Below are positions 23,678-36,817 of a DNA stretch of 64,000 nucleotides, piece after piece; the stretch's first letter is position 1, and each line of letters opens with the position of its first letter. A model generated the notes under the pieces. That model was not told the DNA's origin, did no database searches, and saw nothing but the letters and a program-made list of their open reading frames with translations. Source of the DNA: Russula earlei (Eukaryota > Basidiomycota > Agaricomycetes > Russulales > Russulaceae); the NCBI GenBank assembly GCA_025769875.1, contig JAGFNK010000028.1, positions 124,001-188,000 on the forward strand, in the 5' to 3' direction. The position numbers and the translations under genes were made by a program.

Positions 23678-26600
23678 GGTGCAGGCCGTTCTTCTTTCTG
23701 TCATGACGAGATCCAATCCTTTTGCACTATACTTATCATTTCAACGCACCTTACTTGCTCTAGAGATCGATATCTTTTTTACTGCCAAGCTGTCACGTTG
23801 CTGTATGTTCCATGTACGTGTATATCCAACGCCCTTTTCATTTCGTTTGATTATCTCCAATACGGGATGCTCTCGTTTATAAATTCGACGTAGGAAATTT
23901 CGTGCTTATATAATATCAGGCCTCGTCATCGTTGTCCTCCGCAGTGATCAAGTCAAAAAGTGAAGAACTTGAAAGGTTATATTGTAACACTGGTAGGCCT
24001 GAACTTTTATATCAAGATGTGTATCTGAGAACGGTCTCATCGTAAAGTTGCATTGCGAATTGAGACCACTCAAACATTTACGAACTTTTCACACATATTT
24101 GCTATTGAGCCCGCCGTGCACCACGGAGAGGTGAGATCTTCTCCGAGCCCGCAACGCTTTTGATGCAGACAGCCGCGGGATTTATCTTTCCTGAGTCGCC
24201 AACGGAGGGGATGGTGTTGGGTACGTAAAAGTATAATAACTTGAGGTCTGTAATACATCCAAGTCCAAGTGCAGCTGTTCTTTCCCGCGGCGGGTGAAGT
24301 CCTGACTCTCCGGTTACTGAGCCGACGTCCCCTTGAAATGAGGTCGACCGAAAGCCCCTCATTTCGTAATAACCCTGCTATACTTTCGCTCAGAAATACA
24401 CCAGTCCTTTGCCCACCTCTGTCCCGGACAGTAGGATATCTTGGTGCTACGGACCTAGAATATGTTCTTACGCTCGTGTTGAACAGGTATGGTGTGTCCT
24501 GATAGAACGGCTCACTCGCGGATCCCACTCATCGATAGCCCGGCAGAATCCGAGGGTCGTCTTTTTTTAAAATTATATCGACGATAATTCATCCAAACGA
24601 CAGATCCTCGGCAGGGAGCACGGTGAAATCACGGTGGAAGGTGTTTGTGTTAAGACATTCAACGATGCGACCATGTCTTCCTATTAGGAGAAGGACTGCT
24701 GGATATTTGTATTGACCAACGTGAGCGAATTCTCAGCACGCCTCGCTCAATTGAAGGCAAACTTCTATATCTTTTATTCTCGCCCCAGCTATCGTCCAGA
24801 TCCTCTCCATACACCCCTGCATTATTCACACCTATCCTTTCTTCTATTACTCCAACGACAGGTCTTGAGCTCGTGCAGACACCATTCTGAGAACCCTCCG
24901 ATAATTACCCAACACGAGTGGCCCTAGGTGCGCATTTCTGTCTGCAGGACCCGACCCTGCCTAATTGAAAGCGACTCAACGATGGCCCGTTGGTCATCGG
25001 GCTGCTTAGTTGGGCAGCCGTCGTTTCTCCCCGGTTTTGCAGTGCGTATCCCCGAGTTGGCTATTCGGACTTGCCTCGGGGTCAACCTACCAATCGTTGA
25101 CACGTGTGTGCTCTGCGGCCAACACTTCACAGCCGGACTATTGGATACGTCTTTCTAAAGTCGTGAAGAACGATCTACACGAATGCTTCGTGGTCGATGA
25201 GTCTTTCGAATCTCAATTATCGCTTCGCCGCGAACGGGTCTCCACGCACCGTGACGTATGCGACCCTTGCTCCATGCGTACTAAAACCTCCAATCACTGG
25301 GTTGGAAAGCCTAAACTGTGCAACTCTGATAAGAACGCCCCATTCCTTTATCAAGGCGATGACGCTCAAGATCTATTCCGTCACCATGTATATCTTCTGT
25401 GGGATGCCCGGCTCCTTTCTTTGAGATACTCGTCGCGCATTTGTCCTCTCTCTCACGTCTTGTTCGGAAACTCCTTCTGTGCGCTTGATCGTGACGTGGG
25501 TCTTCTGCTCACTGCTTGACTTACATGGGTAACCATGCCACGTATTCCATCTATCAGTCATTCTATATGTCCGGGGAGACAATGCGGTTTCAAGTCTTAG
25601 TTTGCACATGTGCACTTTTGTGGCCCTGCTGACGGGTCACACTTGTAATCAAATTTCGCCGAACGCTTACACACTATTCCCTTTCTCATGACGAGCGGCG
25701 ACATGAAACCAGTTTTCGGTAGGAACGCGTTTTTCCCAAATGCGAAACTTCGATGCTCTGGAACCCACGGACGTTACCACAGATAAGACCCTCTGCTGCG
25801 CGTTCCAAACGGGGGCGCGAGGTTTCTGGGCTGCTACCCTGTCGCTGATCCCGACCGGGATTCCTTCGATCACACTTCACGCGGAAGCCAAGATAGGCTG
25901 CGCTTCGCTTTTTCGTCCACGTATCGTGTCAGAAGACAGCGTGCTTTCGTGCCAGGGCCCAAGATCGCCCACTATGTGTACAAGGCAAATGTCGGGACTC
26001 TTCTGGAGGTTCGCACACACAGGCGCGAACTTGAATCAGGCTCGCCGTACGTCGCACGGTTTACACGAGGCATAAACACGCCTTTTCTCACCAAACAGGC
26101 CAAAGATCACAATCGCTTAAGTTAATTCCCTTAACAGCTGATAACGACCGATGACAGATGTGACCATTGGCGCGGCCGGAAATGGCTCGTTTATGCCTCG
26201 AGGCATCGTGACGGTGCAACCTCCCTTCCCGATGTGTTCGTCATGTGCGCTATGCAGCGCAAATTTTGAGGCTTCTCGACCAACCAAGTACTGGCTGTGC
26301 TTGCGGCGCCCCCTTAAGGTTCTGGTCACTCCCTTCCTTGCGAGGTGGGGCCTCCACCGGCAGCAGCACCCCTTTGACAGAAGAACCTAATCCATCCGTT
26401 TGCCGGGGGAAACAAAACATTGGGCAGATGGATGCCGGACATGATGTTGTGGAACGACCTCTTAGCCAGCCAACTAATCTGTGGTACTCGCATGCTCCCT
26501 CACGTTTCTCCCAACGACAGTTTTCGGGCGCTCCGAGTCACCGCACAAACGCCGATTTCGTTGCACGCTTGCCCAGAATCGCAACTGACCTGGTTTGCAG

Positions 26601-29507
26601 TCCTACACTCTTGATTTTGTGTCTCTTTCTGAAGGTGAAGGTCTGGTCCGCATTGTATATTGTCGGTATGTTTTTGTCTCGACATTTCTGTCGGACACGT
26701 TACGACATTGGCGGAGCACCGCCTTGTAACCGATCATGTCAACTGGGCTGCGCTATGAAGCTTGGACTGGCGGAGTGGACCGGCGGTGGTCTGGTTCGAC
26801 GGACCAGGACGGACCCGGGCGCCAAGGCACATTAACGCACAGATGAACCACGATAAGCAGGCTTCGGACGGAAACATGCGTTCGTTTATTGTCATCAATG
26901 GCTCTCTCTCCAAGACCCCGCCCCTCTGATTACTCCTTACAACGGTTCGCTTCACGGAACATCTTCATCAAATGCCACCCAGGGAAAAGGTCACTTCAAG
27001 GAGTTCCCGTCTTAGCGTGCATGTTCGAGAGTATGATTCACAGGCGTGGGCCGGTAGTTGCACATTAAAATCGTGATACTTTGGCATGTCCTTACAGCGT
27101 TATGAGCTGCGGTTATAGGAGGGAGATGAGGAAAATTGTAGGGGAGCTGCCATGAGTTTCCTATTCGAGATCAGTCCATTTGGGACTCGGTGGCGACACG
27201 TGTTCGGATATTCCCAATGCAACACCAACGTGGTTTTCATTTTTACGAGAAAATATGTCGTTGGGGGCGCGCGTGTCTCGCGTATGCCGCGTTGCGAATG
27301 ACGAACAAGGGACGTCTGACAGTTCATAACTACACCTTGCCACGCGGTGAAACCTGCACGCCGGGCCACAGCACACGACCACAGGCGCATGTGCATGCGC
27401 GCGTGAAAGCGCGATTGTGTGTGAGAGTGCCGTCATGACGGTGTGCCTGAGAAGTTACGCTCAGCGCAATCGAACGCGCTGTACGTCATCCAATATCGAA
27501 GGTAGGGGTGGTACGGCGTGTTGACAACAATGTTTGGTGTCTTCGTCAGGTTGGAGGCTTACGGTGAAACGTGATGCTGGTCGACTGACTTGGGAGTTAT
27601 GTGCCAGTCCAGGGTTCTTCATCTCGCAGGTTTGGGGTGATGGAGCACATATCTCGGAACCCTCTGATGATATTATGAAATGTGCAGAGGTAGATGACGA
27701 GGTAAATGATCTCTAATGACATCATTGATAGCAAACCATCTGAAGGAGCTCAAAGCGGCCAGCAACACCGCAAAGGGGGTTCCTTTATCTGGTGCGACGT
27801 CAGCGGGACCCAGAGAAACCATTGTTAGACTTTCATCTTCAGTATCGGGGGTCGATTCGCTGCGCTGCCAAGTCATCAGCCGCGGCCTTATAGGGCATTT
27901 GGAAGCAGGGCATAGAGATAAGCGACAATACTCCAATCTCCGGAAAGCAGTCTTCTATCGGGTTCTGAAATAACCCAGGGTTCTGAAAAACGAAACCGAT
28001 AGGGGGGCCCGAGAGTGGGTGAGCTAGCGGGTTGGCTGCGGAGTGCTGCGTGTATGTGTTGCCATTAAGCAGCAAGCTCATTCGGGCACCCCGACGTCGA
28101 AAGAGGATGGGTGTGATGCAAAATCGAGATATTCTGCGTCCGCTGGGAATCGGTCTGGGGAGTAAGAGTAGCATGTGGGCGTGTGAAGCCGATGACAGCA
28201 CAGGAGGGCAAATGCTTAATGCAGTACGCCGTATGACTCGAGTCAGGGGGGTTAGCTTCGCTGTTGGAGGAGCGCAGTGGGCGTCTTGACCCCGGGTATT
28301 TCCCGAAAACTGCGGTGTGTTGTATCAGAGTGATGACAATACATGCTCACCGCACCTGCATTGGGAATCCATTTCCCCTGGCATGCCAAGTGTGAGTAGG
28401 AGGATCAGAAACGCAACTACTCACTGCCTTTGGCTAATACCTCGTGGTCAGCGTCCTCTCCGCTGGACATATAGTGTCGAGTCCTACTGGACATGTGACA
28501 AAACCGTGGTTAAAACCCAGTCTTTTCGTGAATTCTCCGAGAGAAAGGTAAGCGGGGCATGAGTTGCAAAGCGTCGTGCTGCCAAATTAGGGGACTGGAA
28601 AGGGTAGCGATCGGCGCCAGCTGACATGAGAGGAAGCCGGCGCTTGAGGGAAGATCCGATCATGGGGTAAGTGTGGGGTTGGGCGCTGGCGCTGGTACCC
28701 AGTCTGGGCTTGATCTGGGGTTTATGTGGCTGTCTCAGGTCTCGAACGAACGGTGGTGAAGGGTAGAACACATTGGGAATATTGTAGAGGGAGGTAACTG
28801 AAGGAGCACACATTAATTACGGGGTGCAGATAGGGATCAATTGGTGAGATCCAATACGGCGACCTATGAGGTATAATGAAGGAACCGGCCGTTGGGAGAG
28901 CGGTTCCGGGCACCTCTAGAACAGCGAGACCGCCTGGCGAGGAAGGTCCGTCGCTAGAAAGTCGGTGAAGGAATGGCTACGCCGGAGAGACCGCGGAAAA
29001 TGTCACGCCGCTTGAACCGGAAGAGTTGAGCTGCCATTCGGTTCGCTTTTCACTATGTGACGGTGTGCGGGACAGAGATGCGCAGGGGGGTAGCTATATT
29101 CATCGAGATGGGGAAAACGCCGTGATGCCTCAAGGAGGATTGAAAAAGGTCCGACCAGCTAGGCGACAAGAACATGTCCGGTACGCAGGTCCGCCATCCG
29201 GTGGAAGTTGGAGCAACAATTTGTTTTATGAGGGAGGGAGAAAATAAGAGGACATGGTGTCGAGTGTGTGTTCAACGTGACGTGTGATATGCTCGCATGA
29301 GAGAAAATCGGGTGAAGGTCTGTCGACGAATGGAGAGGCTGAGGAGATAGTTCGGAAGGGGGGGAGGATTTATGTTTGCAGGAGTGAGGGGGGAGAGAGA
29401 AAATCGAGTTTGGCGGCCTCTTAGACCTCGTTGTAAACACGTTGAGAGGAGGGATGCCGAAACGGTTCACCGTGAGACGGGGTGGGTTCAAGATCATGAT
29501 CACGATT

Positions 29508-29538
<31 letters not shown>

Positions 29539-29699
29539 TGACCACGTTCGCGTTCAGTTTAGCGAATCGCCAGCTGTGTTCGGAGAGACTGAAAGGAAAG
29601 ACATTCCAGAGCGAACGAATTATCAGATCTATAAAGGCCTCGGCCATCCCTGGCCCTCCCTGTCTCTTTTTCTTCGCCAGCTGCCTCCCCTTGTAGATA
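23678..29699. other. 6-kb region with no supported gene
   Basis: Open frames are short and overlapping, and none shows a family motif. The longest (26245-26835, plus) has no recognisable feature. I see no terminal repeats or transposase-like sequence. A CGACCA microsatellite lies at the right end. The last part should be the upstream region of the gene starting at 29700. Confidence 0.4.
29503..29546 (+). repeat. CGACCA/ACGACC microsatellite
   Basis: Tandem CGACCA hexamers with slightly degenerate ends. It generates a run of valines in a minus-strand frame and an Asp-His run in a plus-strand frame, neither of which I regard as a gene. Confidence 0.9.
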
Positions 29700-31471
29700 A
29701 TGACTGAATATACCACAGATCCCGACGCTATCGCTCATTATCTTGCCGCTCGCGCTCGCACCGCCAACTGGGTCGACTCCCTGTCCGGCAAAACCCTCGT
29801 GGCCCCCTCCGCCGCTCCCTCTCTAGTCAGCGACACCGACGATGGCCTCAGCTCTCAAGATTCCGATGCAGAGAGCAGCCATTCCCTCCCTCCGCGCATG
29901 GTCTTGCGATATCCCGATGGCCGACCAGATGTCACCGTCTCGGGGAATACTCAGTGGCCCGCACAGACTCAGAAACTGACTGGCACATCCCCGACGCACC
30001 ACAGTCGTCACCAGCCAGGGTCTCATGGCCATCACCCATCGAATCCCAACATACACAGTCGCGCCGCTTCTAATGCCGTCCCTTTGTACGTCACCCCACC
30101 TCCCCCTGTGATTGCCACCCATCCGGAAACCATCCATGTCCGCCCTTCCCCCACAAGCCCTGGTATTCAACAGAGCCCGAACACATACTTTACTCCAGAC
30201 CCGACTAATTCCCCTACAACGCCTTACCGCTCAAGGTCCAAGCGCTCGTCCTCTCGACCTCCTCCCTCGCCTTTGGAAATGATTTATGCTCCTCCCCCCC
30301 CTGCACGGTCTTCGCATTCGCACAGTGCTCCAGTGTCACCGACACACGAGAGCTTTCATTCTACCCAGCATCCACCCCCAGTGCCCCAACCAGCCCCCCC
30401 GATCATTGCGCCTTCCCCGGTATATGGCTTCCCATCTCGCGCTTCACCTCACGAGCTCCCACAGCAAGCGCTGCCGACGAGTTCTAAGACACATTCCCGC
30501 ACACACTCGTACTCGAGTAATCATTCCTATCTCCACCCTCCAGCGCCCCAGCTGCCGAACCCGGGACCACCCAGTTCGTACCATTCCGGGTTGGCGCAGC
30601 GCCCCCGTCGTCATTCCTCCCGTACAGGCTCTTCTCACCCCGATGCTCCGCAGTTCCCCCATGTAGACTCAAAGAACGGATCGCACATCGGCTCCAGCTT
30701 CAACGGCACCTCTTCTCGACGGCATGGACCTCCTTCCATCGTCTACGCGCCCTCGGCAAATTCTTCGTCGTACACTTACAACCCTCCCATGATAACCTCA
30801 CACCTGCCCGCTTCAATGACAATACATGCGCCTGCTCCACACCATGCGCACCGCATAGTTCAGTCCATATCCGACCCGACCCCGATAGGTGGCTCGCTCG
30901 GACGAAATAGCACACGTGGGCGCCTGTTCGAGCATTTTTCACGTACACCTAGTCCGAATACTGCTCGTGCTCGTGCTACGGAGCCAAAGAAAAAAGACAA
31001 GTTGCGGAAAGCCAAATCGCGTCGCAAGCAACGTGATGGTGGCGGCGCCGAACGACGACGACGACCGTGCGAGTTTCAGTTCTGGGAGTACTTATTACGT
31101 CCTCCCTAGCCCGGGACAGAAAATTAAAGTTGTGGTAAGCACCTTACCTTGTTTTGGGTGCCATCAGATCTCTTATTGACTCTTCGTTTGCCTCGTCGCA
31201 GCCTCCAATAAGCATGAACGGGCTCTACGCCGAGCCAACATCCGCACCCGCATCGAAATCCACTCCAGCATTACAAAGTCACCGCTCGGCGAACGGGCCA
31301 TATCTCCCTACACCACCCTTACCACCACCACCTCGAACACAGAAACGACCACTCTTGCAACGGATCTTCCACCCGCAATTCGGACACAGTAGCAATGCCG
31401 GTGCTACCTACGCATCAGTCAAGTTCCCGGCGTACTTTTCGGCGCTAATTCGGTCCCTGCGTACCTTGTGA
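29700..31471 (+). CDS. Disordered Pro/Ser/His-rich protein with conserved C-terminal motif; frame break near 31040
   Basis: The open frame from ATG 29700 encodes about 440 residues rich in Pro, Ser and His, starting MTEYTTDPDAIAHYLAARAR and ending in a basic stretch ('KKKDKLRKAKSRRKQRDGG'). The likely conserved end 'SGSTYYVLPSPGQKIKVV' lies in the next frame (about 31074-31134) and joins through a phase-0 intron (31135-31201, GTAAGC...CGCAG) to 'PPISMNGLYAEPTSAP' and a tail ending at 31471. Between the basic stretch and 'SGSTYYVLP' the frame must shift by one base. No good GT-AG pair does this cleanly; a weak option is GTTGCG (about 30990) with TTTCAG (31079). It is therefore either a poorly marked intron or a frameshift. 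No known domain; a regulatory or scaffold role would be a guess. Confidence 0.6.
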
Positions 31472-33109
31472 CTCGAGAAGTGGTTGTATAGGTTTTACAT
31501 TATCTTCGTCGTCTTTCGGGGGTCGCGAGATCGTGGACACTTGTGGACGCTTGACTGCTGCTCTGCTACAATCGCTACGTGCGTTTTCATCTCCGTTCTG
31601 GCCGTCCTTCCGCCATCCCCTCCCTCCCTAATGAACGTCATCATTTTTTTTTTTTCCATCTCGTCAAACTCTCACACTCACCATCCATCCATCCATCCAT
31701 CTCTTGCAATTCCAAGCGCGCGTATTACCGTTGTGTCTGTCTCATGATTTTGTCATTATTGCTGTCTTTTCGCTCAAGGGCGCCTCCACTTCTCTCGTCT
31801 TGGGAACAATATTTCCTTTAACTCTGCCTCATCAACCCCCACACGTTTTTCCGAAACTTCACACGCACAACACATTTCCCATCCCCTTCCTCCGTCCCGG
31901 CTTACCTCAATTAAAAGAGCCCGCACTCACACCACTGCGCCTAGGCCCGCAGAGGTAGATACGGATCATGTATAACCCAACGCCTCGTGCCACCCCGTGG
32001 GCGCGATTGTACACTGCTGCTTCCTTTCCTTCGCTGTAGACTATAACGATGACTCGCAATTCACGATGAGCTCTTCTCTTCCATCTCAACTCCTCCTTTG
32101 TTGTTGTACGAATAATAGAACAATTGACCACTAATCACACCAACTTTCCATGCAAAAGTGAACGAATGGCCGTGACGGTAACAGAGCTTCTGTTCTTTCC
32201 CTTGTGGAACTCCCACAACATCCACGTAGAAGCCCCTTCAATTCAGAGACGGTATCACGGCACCATCACGGCGCGATGAAAACGTGGCCGCACGTATTGC
32301 GTGCGACGAACCAGGCAATTGTATACACCTCATTCACTTCCAGACATATAGCCGTTGCGCTGTAAAGCCGATTCCAAACGCCCGCACGCCACAGGCAGAG
32401 CCCGGCAGAACTTGAACTCGGACTCTCGGGTTCCCCACCTTCCAACTTCCAGCTCTTATCTACACGCCTGGCGAGTCGGCCGGGAGGGAGGTGGGGTGAA
32501 ACTATCGTCGAGAGGGACCACCTCGCTCGCCGCAACAAGTAGAAAAAAAAACCTTGTCAACGAACGAGTCGGGCCAATCGACCGATGGGAGGCCGCCTTG
32601 CGCCACCGCATTTGTGAATTCGATTCGGCTCCCTTTTTTTTGAGAATCGAACGTTTTGCGAACCGGCCGGCGCACGGAACGGGTGAGCAGGCGAAACGTA
32701 CTGTAGAGCAGGTGCTCAGTGCCCGTGATGCAGCGGCGTCTGTTATCACCGACATCTCTACGCCAACCAATGTCCCCACATCCTCCCCCATCATGCATCG
32801 TGCCCAAGCCCCTTCCCCCCCCCCCGGCAACTTGGAAAATCGGAAGTCGGGACCGCGAGACGCCTGCTTCTGTCGTCCGACGGCTGACGGCCGACCGGAT
32901 GCACTTTGACTTTGGGTAATCGATGATGATCGAATCCCGAGTGGGACCCTGAGAGTGAGCCTGAGAGCGCCAACTACAGCACATTCGAGTCCGGTGACTG
33001 GTGCAACGGTGGGTAATGGGTAGATGGGCGCTTCTGAATCCCCCAATGATGTCTGTAGCAAGCATCGGATGGGGAGACGGTGGGCGCTCGACCATGATGA
33101 CGGGGAGCC
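31472..33109. other. Intergenic, no supported gene
   Basis: C/T-rich sequence with a CCAT tetranucleotide run at 31681-31700. Long overlapping frames at 32355-33167 on both strands mirror each other and show no motif. Confidence 0.4.
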
Positions 33110-33521
33110 TCACACGACGGGCAGGGAGGGATAAGTCGAGTCTGCTTATAGTCAACTCAGTGGACAATAAAAGTAAAATATTTCAAGTGCTGAGCAGGCT
33201 CTGTTGCGGTCATAAATTATATTACATAAGTAATGACTTTAGTTGAGCACGAAAAATGTGACAAAAAAGGTTAAATAAGGACAGTCTACTCATTCCGGCA
33301 CAACTTTTAGCCAGGCTAGGGTAAATGTTGTGCCGGAATGAGTTGACTGTCCTTATTTAACCTTTTTTGTCACATTTTTCGTGCTCAACTAAAGTCATTA
33401 CTTATGTAATATAATTTGTGGCCGCAACAGAGCCTACTCAGCACTTGAAATATTTTACTTTTATTGTCCACTGAGTTGACTATAAGCAGACTTGACTTAT
33501 CCCTTCCTGCCCGTCGTGTCA
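33110..33521. mobile_element. Foldback / MITE-like inverted-repeat element
   Basis: Two arms of about 195 bp (33110-33304 and 33327-33521) are near-perfect inverted repeats around a 22-bp loop that itself contains the palindrome TAGCCAGGCTA. I see only a handful of mismatches between arms, most of them transitions (for example GTCGAG versus GTCAAG, and GAGCAGG versus GAGTAGG), plus one T/A difference near the loop. There is no coding sequence, so it would need a transposase from elsewhere. The 8-bp string TGGGCGCT occurs at 33081-33088 and at 33523-33530, close to both ends, but the left copy is not immediately adjacent, so a target-site duplication is not proven. Confidence 0.8.
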
Positions 33522-34034
33522 CTGGGCGCTGCGCGCTTACGACCCGGGCCGCGCTTTCGGTCACACCAATGACTGTTCCAAGTCTACGAACTCTGGACGA
33601 GGTGAAAGGGTGTTAAAAGCTCGTCCCAGGGAGCATATCAATTCTGATAAATGAAAGAAGCCCACCAACTTGTCTCCCGTTCCCCGGGATGAAAGATGCA
33701 TGAGGCTGAGCAGTACAGCCTCCAGTTGTTGGGTTGTTTATCAGTGGACTTTTTTGGTCTGGGACTCGTTTCTTTTCTGATGTGTGCGTGGAGGGAGGGT
33801 AAGGTTGTTTACACGAATGTTACATTCCATCGACTTGATTCAACAACTTGAAACAAAAACAACAAAAACATCGATCAAAAGCAGTACACAGGCAAGCATC
33901 CATGGCACATTTATAGGATGTAAGGAGCAGGAAAGGAGTCGCAAGAAATGAGCGAGAGTCTTCACGGTGCAAAGGAGGCCAGAGGGCGACTCGGGCGAGC
34001 GATACGGTCAAAGAAGAAAGTGGGGGATAGGGCT
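33522..34034. other. Downstream flank of laccase 1, part of the duplicated unit
   Basis: From about 33786 this sequence is similar to 37255-37416 (for example GTTACATTCCATCGACT in both), marking it as the 3' flank of the laccase duplication unit. No gene. Confidence 0.55.
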
Positions 34035-36547
34035 CTAAGGAGGTACTACTAGTACGGGAGTGGGCTTATTCGGCACACAGGTCGGCTGGACACCAACAAA
34101 GTCATTGTAATCCTTGCAAAGGGTACTCCACTGGGCTGGAAGAGGGAGGAATACGTTTCAATCGACTCTTCACGTACACGTGGTGGGAACGTACGAGGCG
34201 GGACGGTCTGCTTCGTCCGCGTGGGGTCCTCAGCAAAGACCACAGCAAAACCCCTGATACAAACAAGTCAACGGGCGATTGATGGACGGATGAGTACTAG
34301 ATGTGTGGCCGACTCACCTCACCAAATGCTCCTCGATGTGACAGTGGAAGAACCACGGGCCGGGGTTGTTAGTGGTGAATCGGATCGTGACGTTATCGCC
34401 GTCTTCGCCCATGTTAACGACGTCACGGATGACAGGATCGTTGTAGTTGTATTCCGAGCTGCCAGCGCTTCGGACAACGAAAAATGAGTGTCCGTGCAGG
34501 TGGATAGGGTGCTTGATCATGTCCCTCCATCAGGATCCCAGTGATGATACAGCAACTACTTGCACGACTTACCGGTCCATCTTCAACGCCCGCGGGAAAA
34601 CTAAGTTCGACGCTCTTGTTGCCCTCCAGAGGGATGACACTTCCTTGAGGGCAAAGCGTGCTGGTGTTGACCCCACTCAGGATCTGCAGCAGTACAGGGA
34701 CATCAGGACTTCCGTAGGACTTTCCGTTTATGAGAAATGGTTCCTCGCCCTCGGGGCCGGGGCCCTAGGGATTTTTGTCTCAGTACGTTAACTGTAAGCT
34801 CCTTGAACAAATGGTGCTTACGAGTGTCACGTCCAGGTTGATTTGGATATCAGTGCCACCGCGAATAGGGTCACCGGGCTACATTACTCAGTTTTGTCTA
34901 TGAATAGAAAATTCAGATGATCCAGACTTACCACCTTGGTATCAACAAGTGGCTGGTCATGCAAAAAGTTAGCCACATAAACGGAAGATAAGCTAGGGGA
35001 ACCCACGTGAAGGTCTGTCTCGTTGAGTGGCAGGAGGCTCTTTGGGATGTTCACATTGGGATCGGTGGGTGGATCTTGGACAGGGGCGTCCACATAGCGA
35101 AGAATGGCCACGTTAGTGAAGTCGGCGAAGTCCTGACCGTCGGGTAAAGCCCGAATCCCTACGCTCGGAACTCAGATAATATCAAGATGGAGCAAAAAAT
35201 GCCTACAGTAATTGCCAATTGTTTGGTTGGCATAAAGCTGGAAACAGGTATGTCAGTAAAGTACTTATTACGGAGCAAGAATAAAGTATTTCATCTTACA
35301 ACAACGGAGTAACGTTGACCTGTTATAGGTATCAGCCGATTAGGTGGAAATCTGACTCAACATTCCATACCAGCAAAGATATCAAGCGAGTCGACCACCA
35401 CCTTCTTGACGTTATTACCATCAACCTCAATCACAGTGAGCTGATGGTTATCAATCGAAAACTGATAATCAGGATCGCAGGAAATAGAGACAAGTCGCAG
35501 TCGGTAACTGTAGTGGTTCCCCATGTATTTGAATTCTCCTAAATACGGAACGACGGGTACTGCACTGACTGAAAGCCGGACTTGACATTCACCACAGCAA
35601 GGGGCACATCTTGAGGGCCGCCAGGATAGCGACCTTTCCCGTTGATCAAAGTAGAGTCAAAGTCACTTCGAAGATCGTTAGACTAGGAAGCCAAGGCAAA
35701 AATTCACCTACGACATCGCAGACGAGACAGCGTGATACCAGTCTCCGAGCGTAATGACAGTGTTTTCTGCAGGACAACGATCCACACAAGACTATCAAAG
35801 CTTGACACATATCTCACCGTCGTCGAAGTCATACTCGGCACGGTGAGGGTCATTTGGATCATAGATAACCAAGGGACCACGCAAGCCATCACAATATTGA
35901 GCTTTATAATGGCTGTGATACCAATACGTGCCCTACGAACGGGAATGATAAGTTGTCGAGAAGTCAGGGAGATCAGGAGGAGTGATACCGTTTGATTCCC
36001 TGCGTTGAATTGGTACAGGAAGCTCTTCCCAGGTACAATGGGACATTGATTGACCATTGCACCACCGTCAGCGTAATTAGTAGTCCATTGCCATATACCA
36101 TGCCAATGCTGCAGAGGATTGGCATCCTTGTACTTTGAAGAGTAAAGGAGACGCTCACGACAGAGGTCACCAAGTCCATGGTTGAATTGGTCAGTCCATT
36201 AAGGACATTGAGTGAAAAGTCCTCGCTCTAAGGAGACCAGCATTCTTGAAAGCTAGAGGAGCATATATGAATGATTTACTACCTTGTTTGCTTGGATGAG
36301 TGGGCCTGGAAAGGTACCATCGGCTAGGACGGCACTACAGATGAGGTAGAGATTTATGTTTATGCTATGTGCTGTGTCTCGGAAAGGAGCATTGCCAAGT
36401 GACCTACGAACGAGGAAACCCGTCAGGGGAAATGGGCGTATTGACAATCTGAAGGGAAGCAACAGGACCAATTGCAGCAAAGGCGTTTCCTGAAAGTGAA
36501 ACGGCGATGAGAATCACGGCGACTCGGAGGGAGAGTTGTCGCATCAT
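34035..36547 (-). CDS. lcc: Laccase copy 1 (multicopper oxidase, 536 aa)
   Basis: Secreted four-copper oxidase coupling oxidation of phenols to reduction of O2 to water. Seventeen exons, all phases closing to 1611 nt: 36547-36408, 36334-36283, 36227-36159, 36108-35989, 35932-35818, 35766-35712, 35665-35570, 35507-35371, 35319-35300, 35237-35207, 35158-35007, 34952-34932, 34878-34822, 34764-34573, 34511-34318, 34253-34195, 34135-34035. The signal peptide is [20 protein letters not shown]. Copper motifs: L1 HWHG (36108-36097), L2 WYHSH (HSH at 35917-35909), L3 HPIHLHGH (34511-34488), L4 [12 protein letters not shown] (34346-34311 across an intron). Phe ten residues after the L4 Cys would be the T1 axial residue (high-potential class). 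The SCDP substrate-pocket motif is kept. The L4 residues E-E are unusual. The tail ends 'PTPVLVVPP'. Confidence 0.93.
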
Positions 36548-36635
36548 GGCAGCGAGCAGAGAACAGCAAGAGGTGCAAGAAAAAATAAAACAAGGCGTTG
36601 TAGGCATCTCTGAAGTTCTCCCTCGTTTCCGAAGC

Positions 36636-36643
36636 CTTTTATA
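36636..36643 (-). promoter_or_regulatory. TATA box of laccase 1
   Basis: TATAAAAG on the minus strand about 90-96 bp upstream of the ATG. The same position holds a TATA box in the other five copies. Confidence 0.75.
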
Positions 36644-36817
36644 AGCGAGAGCCTGAGGGCGGTGCCATTGTGCGGGACACCTGGAATGACAGGTGACCAA
36701 GGGACCAACGCCGCAATCTGGGACAGCTCGTTTCGCGTTATCGTCGGAATGCATGCCAAGGAGAAAGACTAGTAATGTGAACTTGGACCGCCCAATCGGG
36801 GGCGGTGCAGACATTGA

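Noticed and set aside
26245..26835. Plus-strand frame of 196 codons
   Set aside because: Composition and sequence show no domain, signal peptide or repeat; no linked exons found.
29159..29716. Minus-strand frame of 185 codons with a Val-rich stretch
   Set aside because: The valine run is the reverse reading of the CGACCA microsatellite, and the frame overlaps the start of the gene at 29700.
32355..33167. Long overlapping frames on both strands near 32.5-33.1 kb
   Set aside because: Three frames cover the same DNA without family motifs or splice continuity; no choice among them is supported.
33081..33530. TGGGCGCT as a target-site duplication of the foldback element
   Set aside because: The right copy is near the element end, but the left copy is about 22 bp outside the arm, so it does not flank the element exactly. 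Kept only as a note.
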